Origin: Dorea sp. AM10-31
Lineage (GTDB): Bacteria > Bacillota > Clostridia > Lachnospirales > Lachnospiraceae
Direction: 5' to 3'
DNA: 64,000 nucleotides
Assembly (NCBI RefSeq): GCF_003435815.1
Contig: NZ_QTUV01000002.1
Span: 558,001 to 622,000 of the forward strand
The notes beneath the pieces were generated by a model. It worked only from the letters and a program-made list of their open reading frames with translations, did not search any database and was not told the origin of the DNA. The translations under genes and the position numbers were made by a program. Positions 1 through 9,770 of the stretch are shown piece after piece; positions within the stretch are counted from its first letter, which is position 1, and each line of letters begins with the position of its first letter.

Positions 1-158
1 ATCATCGTACCTGCTGTCAGCAGACGTCCAAGCGCTGCTGTCGCAACCGGACTTGTTCCATGGTGCTGTCTGGCTTCTTCTACTATCTCTCTCGTAATTG
101 CAGCAAAAGCACGTACCTGTCCGTTTGCTGCTGTTGCTCTTACAATATAATCTTTCAT
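1..158 (-). CDS. hslO: Hsp33 redox-regulated chaperonin, N-terminal part (cut by window edge)
   Basis: The first 52 codons run from an ATG at 158 to the window edge. The translation opens [20 protein letters not shown] and continues with [17 protein letters not shown], which matches the N-terminal signature of the Hsp33 family. Hsp33 is a cytosolic holdase switched on by oxidative unfolding through C-terminal zinc cysteines; those lie outside the window. An AAAGGA ribosome binding site precedes the ATG. The gene lies 87 bases downstream of a methyltransferase gene on the same strand and may be cotranscribed with it. Confidence 0.9.
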   Translation of the reverse strand, partial: MKDYIVRATAANGQVRAFAAITREIVEEARQHHGTSPVATAALGRLLTAGTM

Positions 159-245
159 ACTTAACATCCTTTTCTAATCTTATCTTCTAAACTTACCTTC
201 TCGTTTGATTTTCTTATTATCCTCTGACATTCCACGTTCATGGAA

Positions 246-1013
246 TCATCTTACCATCTTCTGACATTCCTGTGCTACAACACAGATCCTCTGGCTTGTA
301 TAAAGCGGTGCATCCTGCGTATATGCATCATAAGCGCCCAGATATGACAGTCCTGCTTTTTCAAGCAGTGTCTTTATCTTCTCCAATGTATATGCTTTCT
401 GATAATGTACTTCCTGATATTTGCGATACAATTCCGGATCCTCTGCACTTCTTACAAATAAAGACAGTTCATATTCATTAATCCGGTCTTCCTCATCATA
501 ATAATTATCCCAGATAAAACTGCATTCATCCCGGTCTTCTGCAAATACATTATCCGCAAGGATCTTCTGATATTTGTATTCTGTATTAAAATCAAACACG
601 AAAATTCCGCCTGGATCGAGATAATTATTTACCAGCCGGAAAACTTCTTCCAGTTCGCTCTCCTCTGTAATATAGTTCACACTGTCACATACACTCACAA
701 CTGCGCGGACCGTTCCATATAATTCAAACTCACGCATATCCTGCAACAGATAAAGGATATCTTTTCCACTTTCTACTCTTTTATCCAGCGCAATTTCCAA
801 CATATCTTCGGAATTATCCACACCGATCATATCATATCCTCTGTCATTCAGGATCTCAGTCATTGTTCCGGTCCCACATCCCAGTTCCAGTACCAGTCCG
901 TCTTTAATCCCATATTGTTCTAATACCTTCAGCAAATATTCTGCCCATTCTTCGTATGGAACATTATCCATGAATGTATCATAAACTTCTGCAAAATTCG
1001 TATATGCCTTCAT
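246..1013 (-). CDS. class I SAM-dependent methyltransferase
   Basis: A 255-residue protein when begun at the ATG at 1013, which has AAAGGAG seven bases upstream; the longer in-frame form from 1037 has no comparable site. The glycine-rich SAM-binding motif LELGCGTG, the acidic residue at the end of the next strand (MIGVDNS) and the DMREFEL segment mark a Rossmann-fold methyltransferase. FDFNTEYKY and the WDNYYDEE stretch are typical of the small-molecule methyltransferase group common next to hslO in Clostridia. The substrate cannot be read from the sequence. It is upstream of hslO in the same direction, so a two-gene operon is likely. Confidence 0.85.
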   Translation of the reverse strand: MKAYTNFAEVYDTFMDNVPYEEWAEYLLKVLEQYGIKDGLVLELGCGTGTMTEILNDRGYDMIGVDNSEDMLEIALDKRVESGKDILYLLQDMREFELYGTVRAVVSVCDSVNYITEESELEEVFRLVNNYLDPGGIFVFDFNTEYKYQKILADNVFAEDRDECSFIWDNYYDEEDRINEYELSLFVRSAEDPELYRKYQEVHYQKAYTLEKIKTLLEKAGLSYLGAYDAYTQDAPLYTSQRICVVAQECQKMVR

Positions 1014-1086
1014 TGATGCGCTCCTTTCTTCTGTCACAAGCTTTCCATATTATAACATAAGCATTAAACTTTTCAAATAGTTACTG

Positions 1087-1126
1087 CCAAAAGAAATGCT
1101 CACCACAACTGTTGTGATGAGCATTT
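1087..1126 (-). terminator. intrinsic terminator after the NlpC/P60 gene
   Basis: Arms at 1094-1109 and 1111-1126 pair over 16 positions. On the minus strand the only mismatch becomes a G-U pair, and the stem is followed by TTTCTTTT. It lies 40 bases past the stop of the hydrolase gene and ends that transcript before the methyltransferase gene. Confidence 0.85.
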
Positions 1127-1165
1127 TCTATTATACATGTTCATATATATTACAATCCAGACTCT

Positions 1166-2347
1166 TTAAGGTCTGCGTACATACCACATTCCGGACTGTA
1201 CACTGGATACCTTAACAACGTCTCCTGTATGTGGTGCATGGATCATCTGTCCTCCACCAATATAAATTCCTACATGGCCAGAACGTACACATACGTCTCC
1301 CGGCTTTGGATTGCTTACACGTGGCCATCCTGCAAATGTACCTGATGTACCGATACGTGCATACCGTCCTGTCAGACAATAACTTACGAAACCGGAACAG
1401 TCAAATGTGTTCGGTCCGCACGCGCCCCATACATATGGGCACCCAAGCTTTCCGTACGCACGGCTTACAACTGCGCTTCCTGAAGAATAATGTCCACCGC
1501 TGTTACCACCGCTATTATTACCACTGTTATTGCTTCCGCCATTATTGTTGCTTCCGCCATTATTGTTGCTTCCACCGTTATTCTTGTTGCCACTGTTGCT
1601 GTTTCCGCTATTGCCGCTTCCACCGTTGTTCTTATTACCGCTGTTACTGTTATTATTGCTTGTATTGTTCTTGTTGCTGCCGCTTGTCTTCTGAGCCGCC
1701 GCTGCTGCAGCTGCTTCCTGACGCTGTTTTGCTTCGGCTGCTTTCGCTGCCGCTTCAGCCGCTTTCTGAATCTCGGAATCCAAATCTGCAACTTCTGACT
1801 TCTTGGAAGTCAGCACTTTATCAAGATCATCCTGTTTTGTTTCGAACTGTGTCTGCTTCTTCTCCAGACTCTTCTGTTCTTTCTCAAGGTTCGTCTTCAG
1901 AGTTGCAACTTTCTTCTTTGTAGCAACATACTCAGCCAGTTTCTTTCTGTCATAATTATGTACATTCGTAACATACTCGGCTTTGTTTACCATATCAGAG
2001 AAGTTCGTAGAGCTTACCAGTGTCTCGAAAAATGTACTGTCGCCCTCTTCATACATATACTTAATACGAAGCTTCATATCCTCGTACTGTTTCTTCTCAT
2101 CTTTCTTAGCCTGCGTCAGATCCTTTGATGTTGTCTCGATCTTCTCACCTGTTACAACCAGCTCATCTTCCAGATTATTGATTTTCTCAATAATGCCTGT
2201 CAACTGTGTCTGCAATGAATCAACCTGTTTCTGTGCTGCCTTTTTATTCTGTTTTAAATCTTTTACCGAAGGTGCTGCCATTACAGGTGTCACGATCATC
2301 GAACTGGTCACTACAACTGATAATAGTTTCACTCCAAATTTTTTCAT
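1166..2347 (-). CDS. secreted NlpC/P60 peptidoglycan hydrolase with coiled-coil domain
   Basis: 393 residues. Residues 1-25 form a signal peptide (KK start, hydrophobic core, VMA-A cleavage). Residues about 28-215 are heptad-rich Lys/Glu/Gln coiled coil, like the PcsB/CwlO-type N-terminal domain. Residues about 222-290 are an Asn/Gly/Ser linker. Residues about 295-393 are an NlpC/P60 domain with catalytic Cys317 in DCSGF, His358 in GHVGIY and a third polar position near His370. The family cuts D-gamma-glutamyl-diaminopimelate or related bonds during cell separation and is held by FtsEX in relatives; no ftsX is nearby. It is a single-gene unit with its own promoter and terminator. Confidence 0.93.
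   Translation of the reverse strand: MKKFGVKLLSVVVTSSMIVTPVMAAPSVKDLKQNKKAAQKQVDSLQTQLTGIIEKINNLEDELVVTGEKIETTSKDLTQAKKDEKKQYEDMKLRIKYMYEEGDSTFFETLVSSTNFSDMVNKAEYVTNVHNYDRKKLAEYVATKKKVATLKTNLEKEQKSLEKKQTQFETKQDDLDKVLTSKKSEVADLDSEIQKAAEAAAKAAEAKQRQEAAAAAAAQKTSGSNKNNTSNNNSNSGNKNNGGSGNSGNSNSGNKNNGGSNNNGGSNNNGGSNNSGNNSGGNSGGHYSSGSAVVSRAYGKLGCPYVWGACGPNTFDCSGFVSYCLTGRYARIGTSGTFAGWPRVSNPKPGDVCVRSGHVGIYIGGGQMIHAPHTGDVVKVSSVQSGMWYVRRP
1531..1584. repeat. 18-bp tandem repeat in the hydrolase linker
   Basis: Three adjacent 18-bp units begin at 1531, 1549 and 1567. The first two are identical and the third differs at three bases. They encode a six-residue Gly-Gly-Ser-Asn-rich unit on the minus strand. 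An in-frame unit of this kind can gain or lose copies without breaking the gene, so linker length may vary between strains. Confidence 0.8.
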
Positions 2348-2412
2348 TATATCATCCTTTTTCTTTACATTTCTTTAATTCCAATTTGACATAGTATCAC
2401 TATCTAGGGACG

Positions 2413-2441
2413 ATTATACTCTATAAAAAACAATTTTGCAA
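2413..2441 (-). promoter_or_regulatory. sigma-70-type promoter of the NlpC/P60 gene
   Basis: On the minus strand TTGCAA (2436-2441) and TATAAT (2413-2418) are separated by 17 bases, about 65 bases upstream of the start codon. A perfect -10 box and ideal spacing make this a strong housekeeping promoter candidate. Confidence 0.7.
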
Positions 2442-2505
2442 TAACTTTTAATAATTTTGTAACATTTACCAGAACTCTTATCTGAAAAGAAGATCGAATA
2501 CACTC

Positions 2506-4008
2506 CTACTGGATATTCAGATTTGTATATCCCATCAGGCTCTTATCAACAGCCTCAGCCACTTCTCTTCCTTCACGGATCGCCCATACGACAAGTGATT
2601 GTCCGCGGTGCATATCGCCTGCTGTAAATACATGTTCTGCACTGGTCTTATATTCTCCCGGATTCGTACTTACATTCGTTCTCGCATTTACTTCTACGCC
2701 AAATGCTTTCGTAATATAAGATTCACTTCCCAGAAATCCTGCTGCGATCAGCACCAGATCGGTCTCCACCTCATATTCGCTGCCTGGTATTTCCACCATC
2801 ATACGTCTTCCGGTTTTTGCATCCTGTTTTGATTCAAGCTTTACCAGAATTGCCTTGCAGACACGTCCGTTTTTATCTTTGACAAATTCTTTTACGGTTG
2901 TCTGGTATACTCGCGGATCCTGTCCGAATACTGCTGCTGCCTCCTGCTGCCCATAATCGGTCTTGCAGACTCTCGGCCACTCCGGCCACGGATTCATCTC
3001 TGTTCTCTGATCCGGTGCTTTCGGCATCATTTCCAGTTGTAAAACAGATGCCGCACCATGGCGCATGGATGTTCCAACACAGTCATTTCCGGTATCTCCA
3101 CCGCCGATAACCATAACTTTTCTTCCTTTGGCTGAAATATAAGTGCCTTCTTTTAATTCATGTTCAGGATTTGCCCAGAGTGCTTTCGTCGTAGATTTAA
3201 GAAAATCCACTGCAAAATAAATACCATCGGCTTTTCTTCCCGGAACTTTGATATCTCTTGGGTTGGACGCACCACAGCATAAGATTACACGGTCAAACTC
3301 CTTCAATATAGAAGAAGCCCGTTTATCTTTTCCGATATTGCAACTTGTCTGAAAAATCACACCTTCCTCTTCCATAATCTTTATCTTCCGATCGATAATC
3401 TGTTTTTCCAATTTCATATTCGGAATTCCATAGCGGAGAAGTCCTCCAACTTTGTCTTCCCTTTCAAAAACAGTGACATGATGTCCGCGACGGTTCAGAA
3501 GATCTGCTGCCGCCAGTCCGGACGGTCCGGAACCAACAATTGCAACTTTTTTTCCGGTGCGTACTTTCACCAGTCTTGCATCCGCATATCCCATTTTATA
3601 CGCATGTTCTATGATGCCATATTCATTAGATTTTGTCGCTACTGCGTCTCCGTTCAATCCACATGTGCAGGCTGCCTCGCAAAGCGCCGGACATACTCTT
3701 GATGTAAATTCCGGGAAATTATTTGTTTTCTTTAATCTATAGTACGCTTCTTCCCAGTTCCCGTGATACAAAAGATCATTCCACTCCGGAATCAGATTAT
3801 GTAACGGGCATCCACTCGCCATTCCCATGATCATCTGACCGAACTGACAGAATGGTACACCACAGGACATACATCTTGCTCCCTGAATTTTCTGTTCTTC
3901 TTCCGATAATGGTTTATAAAACTCTTTAAAATTCCGGATTCGCTCCTTTGGCGCCTCTGCTTTCTTATCCTGTCTGTCATATTCCATAAATCCTGTTGCT
4001 TTTCCCAT
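2506..4008 (-). CDS. gltD: glutamate synthase small (beta) subunit
   Basis: 500 residues. The N-terminal part carries the cysteine clusters that bind two [4Fe-4S] centres (RCMSCGVPFC, GCPLHN and the later RVCPALCEAAC). The first dinucleotide fold is KVAIVGSGPSGLAAA for FAD, and the second is KVMVIGGGDTGNDC for NADPH. It passes electrons from NADPH to the large subunit, which makes glutamate from glutamine and 2-oxoglutarate. The start has GGAGG upstream, and only 13 bases separate it from the gltB stop, so the two are cotranscribed. Lengths and motif order are normal. Confidence 0.96.
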   Translation of the reverse strand: MGKATGFMEYDRQDKKAEAPKERIRNFKEFYKPLSEEEQKIQGARCMSCGVPFCQFGQMIMGMASGCPLHNLIPEWNDLLYHGNWEEAYYRLKKTNNFPEFTSRVCPALCEAACTCGLNGDAVATKSNEYGIIEHAYKMGYADARLVKVRTGKKVAIVGSGPSGLAAADLLNRRGHHVTVFEREDKVGGLLRYGIPNMKLEKQIIDRKIKIMEEEGVIFQTSCNIGKDKRASSILKEFDRVILCCGASNPRDIKVPGRKADGIYFAVDFLKSTTKALWANPEHELKEGTYISAKGRKVMVIGGGDTGNDCVGTSMRHGAASVLQLEMMPKAPDQRTEMNPWPEWPRVCKTDYGQQEAAAVFGQDPRVYQTTVKEFVKDKNGRVCKAILVKLESKQDAKTGRRMMVEIPGSEYEVETDLVLIAAGFLGSESYITKAFGVEVNARTNVSTNPGEYKTSAEHVFTAGDMHRGQSLVVWAIREGREVAEAVDKSLMGYTNLNIQ

Positions 4009-4021
4009 TTTGTGCGCCTCC

Positions 4022-7000
4022 TTATCTTCCTTCTTTGATCATGTAAAAAGCTTCGATTTTTGCCTGTTCACTGCTCATTCCCTGCTCTTCTAACTGGAGG
4101 ATCGTTGTCATCATCTTCTCATAGTCAGCAGGAATGATCTTTTTGAATTTTGGAAGATAATCTGTGAAATGTTCCAGAATTTTTTTACCAATTTCTGAAT
4201 TCGTATAAGCAACATGTTCTTCAATCATTGTTTTCAGTTCTTCTACATCCATCTTTGCTGTAACATGTTCAATATTTACAAGCTGTTTATTTACACTCAG
4301 ATAGAGGTCATTATCTTCATCCAGCACATAAGCAACTCCGCCACTCATACCTGCCGCGAAGTTTTTACCAGTTTTCCCAAGAACTGCTACACGTCCTCCG
4401 GTCATATATTCACAGCCATGGTCGCCTACACCTTCCACAACTGCTGTCGCACCGGAATTGCGGACTGCAAAACGCTCGCCTGCCATACCATTGATGTATG
4501 CTTTACCACTTGTGGCTCCGTAAAGTGCAACGTTTCCAATAATGATATTATCTTCGTGTTTGTATTTCACTCCTGTCGGCGGATATACGATCAGTTTACC
4601 GCCGGATAATCCTTTGCCAAAATAATCATTGCTGTCACCTGTAAGTTCCAGTGTCAGTCCTTTTGGAATAAATGCGCCAAAAGACTGACCGCCTGCGCCT
4701 TTGCACTTGATCACATAGCTGTCTTCATCCAGTCCTTCCGGATAACGTCTTGTAATCTCCGATCCGAAAATAGTACCAAATGTTCGATTGGTATTCGCAA
4801 CGTCAATTTCGAGAACCCGTTTTTGTTTTTTCTCCAGTGCCGGAAGTAATTCTTTTATAAGTACCTTCTCGTCCAGTGTTTTTTCCAGCTCAAAATTGAA
4901 AACTTTCTTTGGATTAAAGGTCATTGGCACTGTCTTTTTATCATACGGATTATAAAGAATTTTACTTAAATCCAGGGTTTCTGCACGTTCAGACACCGGT
5001 ACATCTTTTACTTTGAGGAGTTCTGTTCTTCCTACCAGTTCGTCAATCGAACGGACACCCAATTTTGCCATGTATTCCCTCAGATTCTGCGCCATAAAAC
5101 GCATAAAGTTCACAACATATTCCGGTTTCCCGGTAAAACGTTTACGAAGCTCTGGATTCTGGGTTGCTACTCCTACCGGGCAGGTATCCAGATTGCAGAC
5201 ACGCATCATAACGCATCCCATTGTGACCAGCGGTGCTGTGGCAAATCCAAATTCTTCTGCCCCTAAAATAGCTGCGATTGCAACATCACGCCCACTCATT
5301 AATTTTCCATCTGTCTCGATCCGCACACGCTCTCTTAACCCATTGGCGATCAATGTCTGATGCGTTTCTGCAAGTCCCAGTTCCCACGGAAGTCCAGCAT
5401 TATGAATCGAACTTCTTGGCGCCGCACCTGTTCCTCCGTCATATCCGGAGATCAGGATCAGACCTGCACCGGCTTTTGCAACACCGGCTGCGACTGTTCC
5501 AACACCGGCTTCGGATACAAGTTTTACTGAAATTCTTGCATCTTTATTTGCATTTTTACAATCGTAGATCAACTGTGCCAGATCTTCGATAGAATAAATA
5601 TCATGATGTGGCGGTGGTGAAATCAGGCTTACCCCCGGCGTTGAATGTCTGGTCTTTGCGATCCACGGATATACTTTTCCTCCCGGAAGATGTCCACCTT
5701 CGCCCGGTTTTGCGCCCTGTGCCATTTTAATCTGGATTTCATTTGCGCTGACTAGATAACGGGATGTTACGCCAAATCTTCCAGACGCTACCTGCTTGAT
5801 TGCAGAACAACGGTTTGTATCCAGACGTTCAATTTCTTCGCCACCTTCACCACTGTTTGATTTTCCATGGAGCTGATTCATAGCTATTGCCAGTGTCTCA
5901 TGCGCCTCTTTGGAAATAGAACCGTAAGACATTGCTCCTGTCTTAAATCTTGTTACGATATCATCTACGCTCTCAACTTCTTCAATCGGAACGCCTTCTT
6001 CCGGGTAATTGAAGTCGAGTTGTCCACGCAAATTGATCTTTTCTCCTTCTGCATTGACCATCTCCGTATATTTCCGGAACATTTCATAATCACCACGTCT
6101 GGTTGACTGTTGCAGCATGTGGATTGTCTGCGGATTGTACAGATGTTCTTCGCCACCGCTCTTGGATTTATGATGCCCGACACTATCCAGTGTCAGCTCC
6201 ACTTCCAGTCCAAGCGGATCAAATGCACGGGAATGTCTCGCACTGTAATCTTCCGATATTTCTTCAATTCCGATTCCTCCGACACGGCTGACCGTATCTG
6301 TAAAATATTTATCAATAAAACACTCTTTCAAACCGATCGCTTCAAAGATTTTTGCACCCTGATAAGACTGAATGGTGGAAATTCCCATCTTGGAGGCAAT
6401 CTTTACAATTCCGCTGATAACCGCATGGTTATAATCGTCAACTGCAGCATAATAATCTTTCTGCAACATATCAGTATCAATAAGCTGGCGTATTGTCTCA
6501 TGTGCAAGATACGGATTGATCGCACATGCACCATAGCCAAGCAGTGTTGCAAAATGATGGACTTCTCTCGGTTCTCCTGTTTCCAGAATAATAGCCACGG
6601 AAGTTCTCTTCTTTGTCCGTACCAGATGCTGCTGAAGTCCTGACAATGCAAGAAGTGACGGCATTGCCACATGATATTCGTCCACACCACGGTCGGAAAG
6701 AATCAGAATATTGGTTCCTTCACGGATTGCACGATCTACTTCGATAAATAAGTAATCCATCGCCTTTTCCAGACTGGAATTTTTATAATAAGTGATCGGG
6801 ATCTCTGTAACCTGGAAACCTTCTGTTTTCATATTTTTAATTTTCAGCAGGTCTGTATCGGTAAGAATTGGATTATTTACCTTTAACATTTTACAGTTTT
6901 CTGCTTTTTCTTCCAACAGGTTGCCATCCTCACCAATATATACGGTTGTAGATGTTACGACTTCTTCACGGATTGCATCAATCGGTGGATTAGTAACCTG

Positions 7001-8557
7001 TGCAAATAACTGTTTAAAATATCCGAACAGATTCTGAGATTTCTGTGAAAGAACGGCAAGTGGGGCATCCATTCCCATGGCTCCAGTGCTTTCTGTTCCA
7101 TTTTTCGCCATATTTAAAATAGAAGTCTTCACATCTTCATAAGAGTAACCGAATGCTTTCTGTAATCTTCCGAGTTCCTCCTCTGAATATGTCTCAATTT
7201 TCTGATTCGGTATTTTTAAATCTTTTAACTCGATCAAATTGCTGTCCAGCCATTCTCCATACGGCTGTCTTCTTGCATAAGATTCTTTCAGTTCATCGTC
7301 ATCAATCACTTTACCTTTTATTGTATCCACAAGAAGCATCTTGCCCGGATGCAGACGCTCTTTAACAATGATCTTAGACGGATCAATATCAAGTACACCT
7401 ACTTCAGAAGATAGGATCAACGTATCGTCTTCCGTAATATAATATCTGGAAGGACGTAATCCATTCCGGTCCAGTACTGCTCCCATGCAGTCGCCGTCAC
7501 TGAACAGAATAGATGCCGGTCCGTCCCATGGCTCCATCATTGTTGCATAATACTGATAGAAATCTTTTTTCTTCTGTGACAGATTTTTTGTATTTGCCCA
7601 TGGCTCCGGAATCGCGATCATCACTGCCAGTGGCAGTTCCATTCCGCTCATTACCATAAATTCGATGGCATTATCAAGCATCGCGGAATCGGATCCGGAT
7701 GTATTGATCGCCGGAAGAACTTTATGCAATTCTCCTTTCAGGCACTCAGATTCCATGTTTTCTTCTCTGGCACGCATCTTATCCGCATTACCACGAATTG
7801 TATTGATCTCTCCATTATGTACGATGAACCGGTTCGGATGTGCTCTCTCCCAGCTCGGATTTGTGTTTGTACTGAATCTGGAATGTACCAGTGCAATTGC
7901 AGATTCATAGTCTTTATCCTGCAGATCCGCAAAAAAAGAGCGAAGCTGTCCGACAAGGAACATACCCTTATACGCAATTGTCCTACTTGAAAGAGACGCT
8001 ACATAAGTATCATCACTGCTCTGCTCAAAGACTCTTCTTACAACATACAAACGTCTGTCAAAATCAATTCCCTGCGCAATATGCTCCGGTCTTTCAATAA
8101 ATCCCTGCATAATGCATGGCATACAAGCTGCTGCACGGCTTCCAAGTACTTCCTCTTTTACCGGTACCTGTCTCCATCCCAGGAAATTCATTCCTTCCTT
8201 TCTGACAATAACTTCAAAAATCTTCTTTGCCTGTTCTCTTTTCAGTTCATCCTGCGGGAAGAAAAACATTCCCACACCATAATCTCTCTCAGAACGTAAA
8301 AGGATGCCGAGAGGTTCACAGACTTTGGAGAAAAACTTATGTGAAATCTGTAATAGAATTCCAACTCCATCACCTGTTTTACCTTCGGCATCCTTGCCAG
8401 CTCTATGTTCTAAATTTTCTACAATCTTAAGTGCATCTGCTACCGTGTTATGGGATTTCCTGCCCTTGATATTAACGATTGCACCGATACCACAGTTATC
8501 ATGTTCAAACTCTGTGCGATACAAACCGGTATGCAGATTCTGCTTCTGCTCATACAT
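4022..8557 (-). CDS. gltB: glutamate synthase large (alpha) subunit
   Basis: 1511 residues, the usual size. The short propeptide ends before Cys22 in HDNCGIG, the N-terminal nucleophile of the class II glutamine amidotransferase domain. The central and FMN-binding domains follow, with SGYDGGTGAAPRSS in the TIM barrel, then MGCVMMRVCNLDTCPVGV carrying the [3Fe-4S] cysteines, and finally the GXGXG beta-helix domain (GERFAVRNSGA, GVGDHGCEYMTGG). The enzyme assimilates ammonium with glutamine synthetase. It is the first gene of gltB-gltD and has a good promoter about 30-60 bases upstream. Confidence 0.97.
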   Translation of the reverse strand: MYEQKQNLHTGLYRTEFEHDNCGIGAIVNIKGRKSHNTVADALKIVENLEHRAGKDAEGKTGDGVGILLQISHKFFSKVCEPLGILLRSERDYGVGMFFFPQDELKREQAKKIFEVIVRKEGMNFLGWRQVPVKEEVLGSRAAACMPCIMQGFIERPEHIAQGIDFDRRLYVVRRVFEQSSDDTYVASLSSRTIAYKGMFLVGQLRSFFADLQDKDYESAIALVHSRFSTNTNPSWERAHPNRFIVHNGEINTIRGNADKMRAREENMESECLKGELHKVLPAINTSGSDSAMLDNAIEFMVMSGMELPLAVMIAIPEPWANTKNLSQKKKDFYQYYATMMEPWDGPASILFSDGDCMGAVLDRNGLRPSRYYITEDDTLILSSEVGVLDIDPSKIIVKERLHPGKMLLVDTIKGKVIDDDELKESYARRQPYGEWLDSNLIELKDLKIPNQKIETYSEEELGRLQKAFGYSYEDVKTSILNMAKNGTESTGAMGMDAPLAVLSQKSQNLFGYFKQLFAQVTNPPIDAIREEVVTSTTVYIGEDGNLLEEKAENCKMLKVNNPILTDTDLLKIKNMKTEGFQVTEIPITYYKNSSLEKAMDYLFIEVDRAIREGTNILILSDRGVDEYHVAMPSLLALSGLQQHLVRTKKRTSVAIILETGEPREVHHFATLLGYGACAINPYLAHETIRQLIDTDMLQKDYYAAVDDYNHAVISGIVKIASKMGISTIQSYQGAKIFEAIGLKECFIDKYFTDTVSRVGGIGIEEISEDYSARHSRAFDPLGLEVELTLDSVGHHKSKSGGEEHLYNPQTIHMLQQSTRRGDYEMFRKYTEMVNAEGEKINLRGQLDFNYPEEGVPIEEVESVDDIVTRFKTGAMSYGSISKEAHETLAIAMNQLHGKSNSGEGGEEIERLDTNRCSAIKQVASGRFGVTSRYLVSANEIQIKMAQGAKPGEGGHLPGGKVYPWIAKTRHSTPGVSLISPPPHHDIYSIEDLAQLIYDCKNANKDARISVKLVSEAGVGTVAAGVAKAGAGLILISGYDGGTGAAPRSSIHNAGLPWELGLAETHQTLIANGLRERVRIETDGKLMSGRDVAIAAILGAEEFGFATAPLVTMGCVMMRVCNLDTCPVGVATQNPELRKRFTGKPEYVVNFMRFMAQNLREYMAKLGVRSIDELVGRTELLKVKDVPVSERAETLDLSKILYNPYDKKTVPMTFNPKKVFNFELEKTLDEKVLIKELLPALEKKQKRVLEIDVANTNRTFGTIFGSEITRRYPEGLDEDSYVIKCKGAGGQSFGAFIPKGLTLELTGDSNDYFGKGLSGGKLIVYPPTGVKYKHEDNIIIGNVALYGATSGKAYINGMAGERFAVRNSGATAVVEGVGDHGCEYMTGGRVAVLGKTGKNFAAGMSGGVAYVLDEDNDLYLSVNKQLVNIEHVTAKMDVEELKTMIEEHVAYTNSEIGKKILEHFTDYLPKFKKIIPADYEKMMTTILQLEEQGMSSEQAKIEAFYMIKEGR

Positions 8558-8587
8558 ACCTTTTCTTTCCTTTCTTATTTTTGTCCT

Positions 8588-8616
8588 ACTATACTACAAT
8601 TTTTCCAGCTTGTAAA
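8588..8616 (-). promoter_or_regulatory. promoter of gltBD
   Basis: Minus-strand TTTACA (8611-8616) and TATAGT (8588-8593) with a 17-base spacer, ending about 30 bases before the gltB ATG. The leader is too short for a large riboswitch, so any nitrogen control would act at initiation. I see no clear operator. Confidence 0.7.
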
Positions 8617-8664
8617 CCTCTTTTTTTCTTAAATTGTCAGATATTCAGATAATTGCTCGTATAT

Positions 8665-8707
8665 ATACAAAAAATCTGACTTCTCTACTCTTGAGAAGTC
8701 AGATTTT
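8665..8707 (-). terminator. intrinsic terminator overlapping the end of the CPBP protease gene
   Basis: Perfect 15-bp arms at 8671-8685 and 8693-8707 with a 7-base loop. On the minus strand the stem ends in TTTTTTG. The upstream arm overlaps the last codons of the protease gene, so it terminates that gene just before the gltBD promoter. Confidence 0.9.
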
Positions 8708-9671
8708 CCTGATGCAAAGTCTGTTCCGGTTTATTCGGATGATCCGGCTTTTCATCGATCCGCTGCATCCATACATACATGCTGGAACCGATCGTTCCAC
8801 ATAAAACAGTAATAATGCCAATCCGCATCGGATTTTTTGCCATCCACTCAAACCAGTTGTAATGTGTTGCAAATACGGAAATCAGATTTGCAACCATATG
8901 TGCAAATATCGGTGCTTTCACAGAACCGTATTTTTCATACATATAAGCATATACCACTCCAAGGAAAAGTGCATATATCATCTGAACCATATTGCCATGC
9001 AGCAAGCTGAAGATCACTGCTGAATACAATGCCGCAGATAAAAATCCGCTCCGCATACGCAGCCTCTGAAAAACGAGTCCACGAAATACCAGTTCCTCAC
9101 AGATTGGAACTAATATGCCAAGTGATATGCCCTGTATCAGAAGCGGTGCGGAATAGAATCCCTGCATTACTGTCTGATACTCCTCGCTGACAGTTGTAAT
9201 GTTGCCTATAATAAGCAAGTTGTTCACTCCTACGCATAATGTTGCACTTAAGAGCGCTACTGCACTGTATTTCCACAGCGGCGCTTTCTTATTCGGTGTA
9301 AATCCGGTAAGTTTCTCCCTGATCCTGTCTTTGTGGAACATGATAAGCAACACCGGAATTGTTACAAATGCCGCCACACCTTCTACATAGGAAGAAAGCC
9401 TTGCTGCTTCCTTTGTCACCGCTTTTAAAATCTGTACATAATCCTTCTGATATATGTTTGCAATCTGCTGTGCATAATCTGTCATCTGTGCCGACAGTCC
9501 ATAATGTCTGATCATATATGCTGCCCCGATCGCTGCCGATGCCACACCGGATACAATCATACCGATCACTATTTTCACTACGATCGGTCCCCAGATATAC
9601 CAGATCTGGTTCCCGTAACTGTTGCGATTCACCGGGGGTGTCTGTTGTCCGTTGTATTGATAATGATCCAT
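8685..9671 (-). CDS. CPBP-family intramembrane metalloprotease
   Basis: About 328 residues from the ATG at 9671, which has GTGAGGA six bases upstream; a GTG 12 bases earlier overlaps that site and is less likely. Several membrane segments surround the CPBP motifs: EELVFRG (EExxxR type), a histidine in FSLLHGN, and HMVANL (HxxxN type). These residues form the active site of the CaaX protease / bacteriocin-processing family. Roles in Firmicutes include bacteriocin immunity and prepeptide processing, but there is no bacteriocin gene here, so the substrate is unknown. A hydrophilic tail rich in Pro/His/Glu ends the protein. Confidence 0.88.
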   Translation of the reverse strand: MDHYQYNGQQTPPVNRNSYGNQIWYIWGPIVVKIVIGMIVSGVASAAIGAAYMIRHYGLSAQMTDYAQQIANIYQKDYVQILKAVTKEAARLSSYVEGVAAFVTIPVLLIMFHKDRIREKLTGFTPNKKAPLWKYSAVALLSATLCVGVNNLLIIGNITTVSEEYQTVMQGFYSAPLLIQGISLGILVPICEELVFRGLVFQRLRMRSGFLSAALYSAVIFSLLHGNMVQMIYALFLGVVYAYMYEKYGSVKAPIFAHMVANLISVFATHYNWFEWMAKNPMRIGIITVLCGTIGSSMYVWMQRIDEKPDHPNKPEQTLHQENLTSQE

Positions 9672-9770
9672 AGTATTCCTCACTTTCTTCTGTCACTGTA
9701 CTATTCTACTTCGAACACAACGAACATGCAATTAAAAAACTATTAAATATCTTTATATTTTATAATTCTC

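Noticed and set aside
1231..1923. Long plus-strand open frames opposite the NlpC/P60 gene
   Set aside because: They mirror the low-complexity repeats and coiled coil of the real gene and give Cys/His/Tyr-rich nonsense with no ribosome binding site.
6110..6643. 177-codon plus-strand frame opposite gltB
   Set aside because: gltB is certain here, and the antisense frame has no start site or protein-like pattern.
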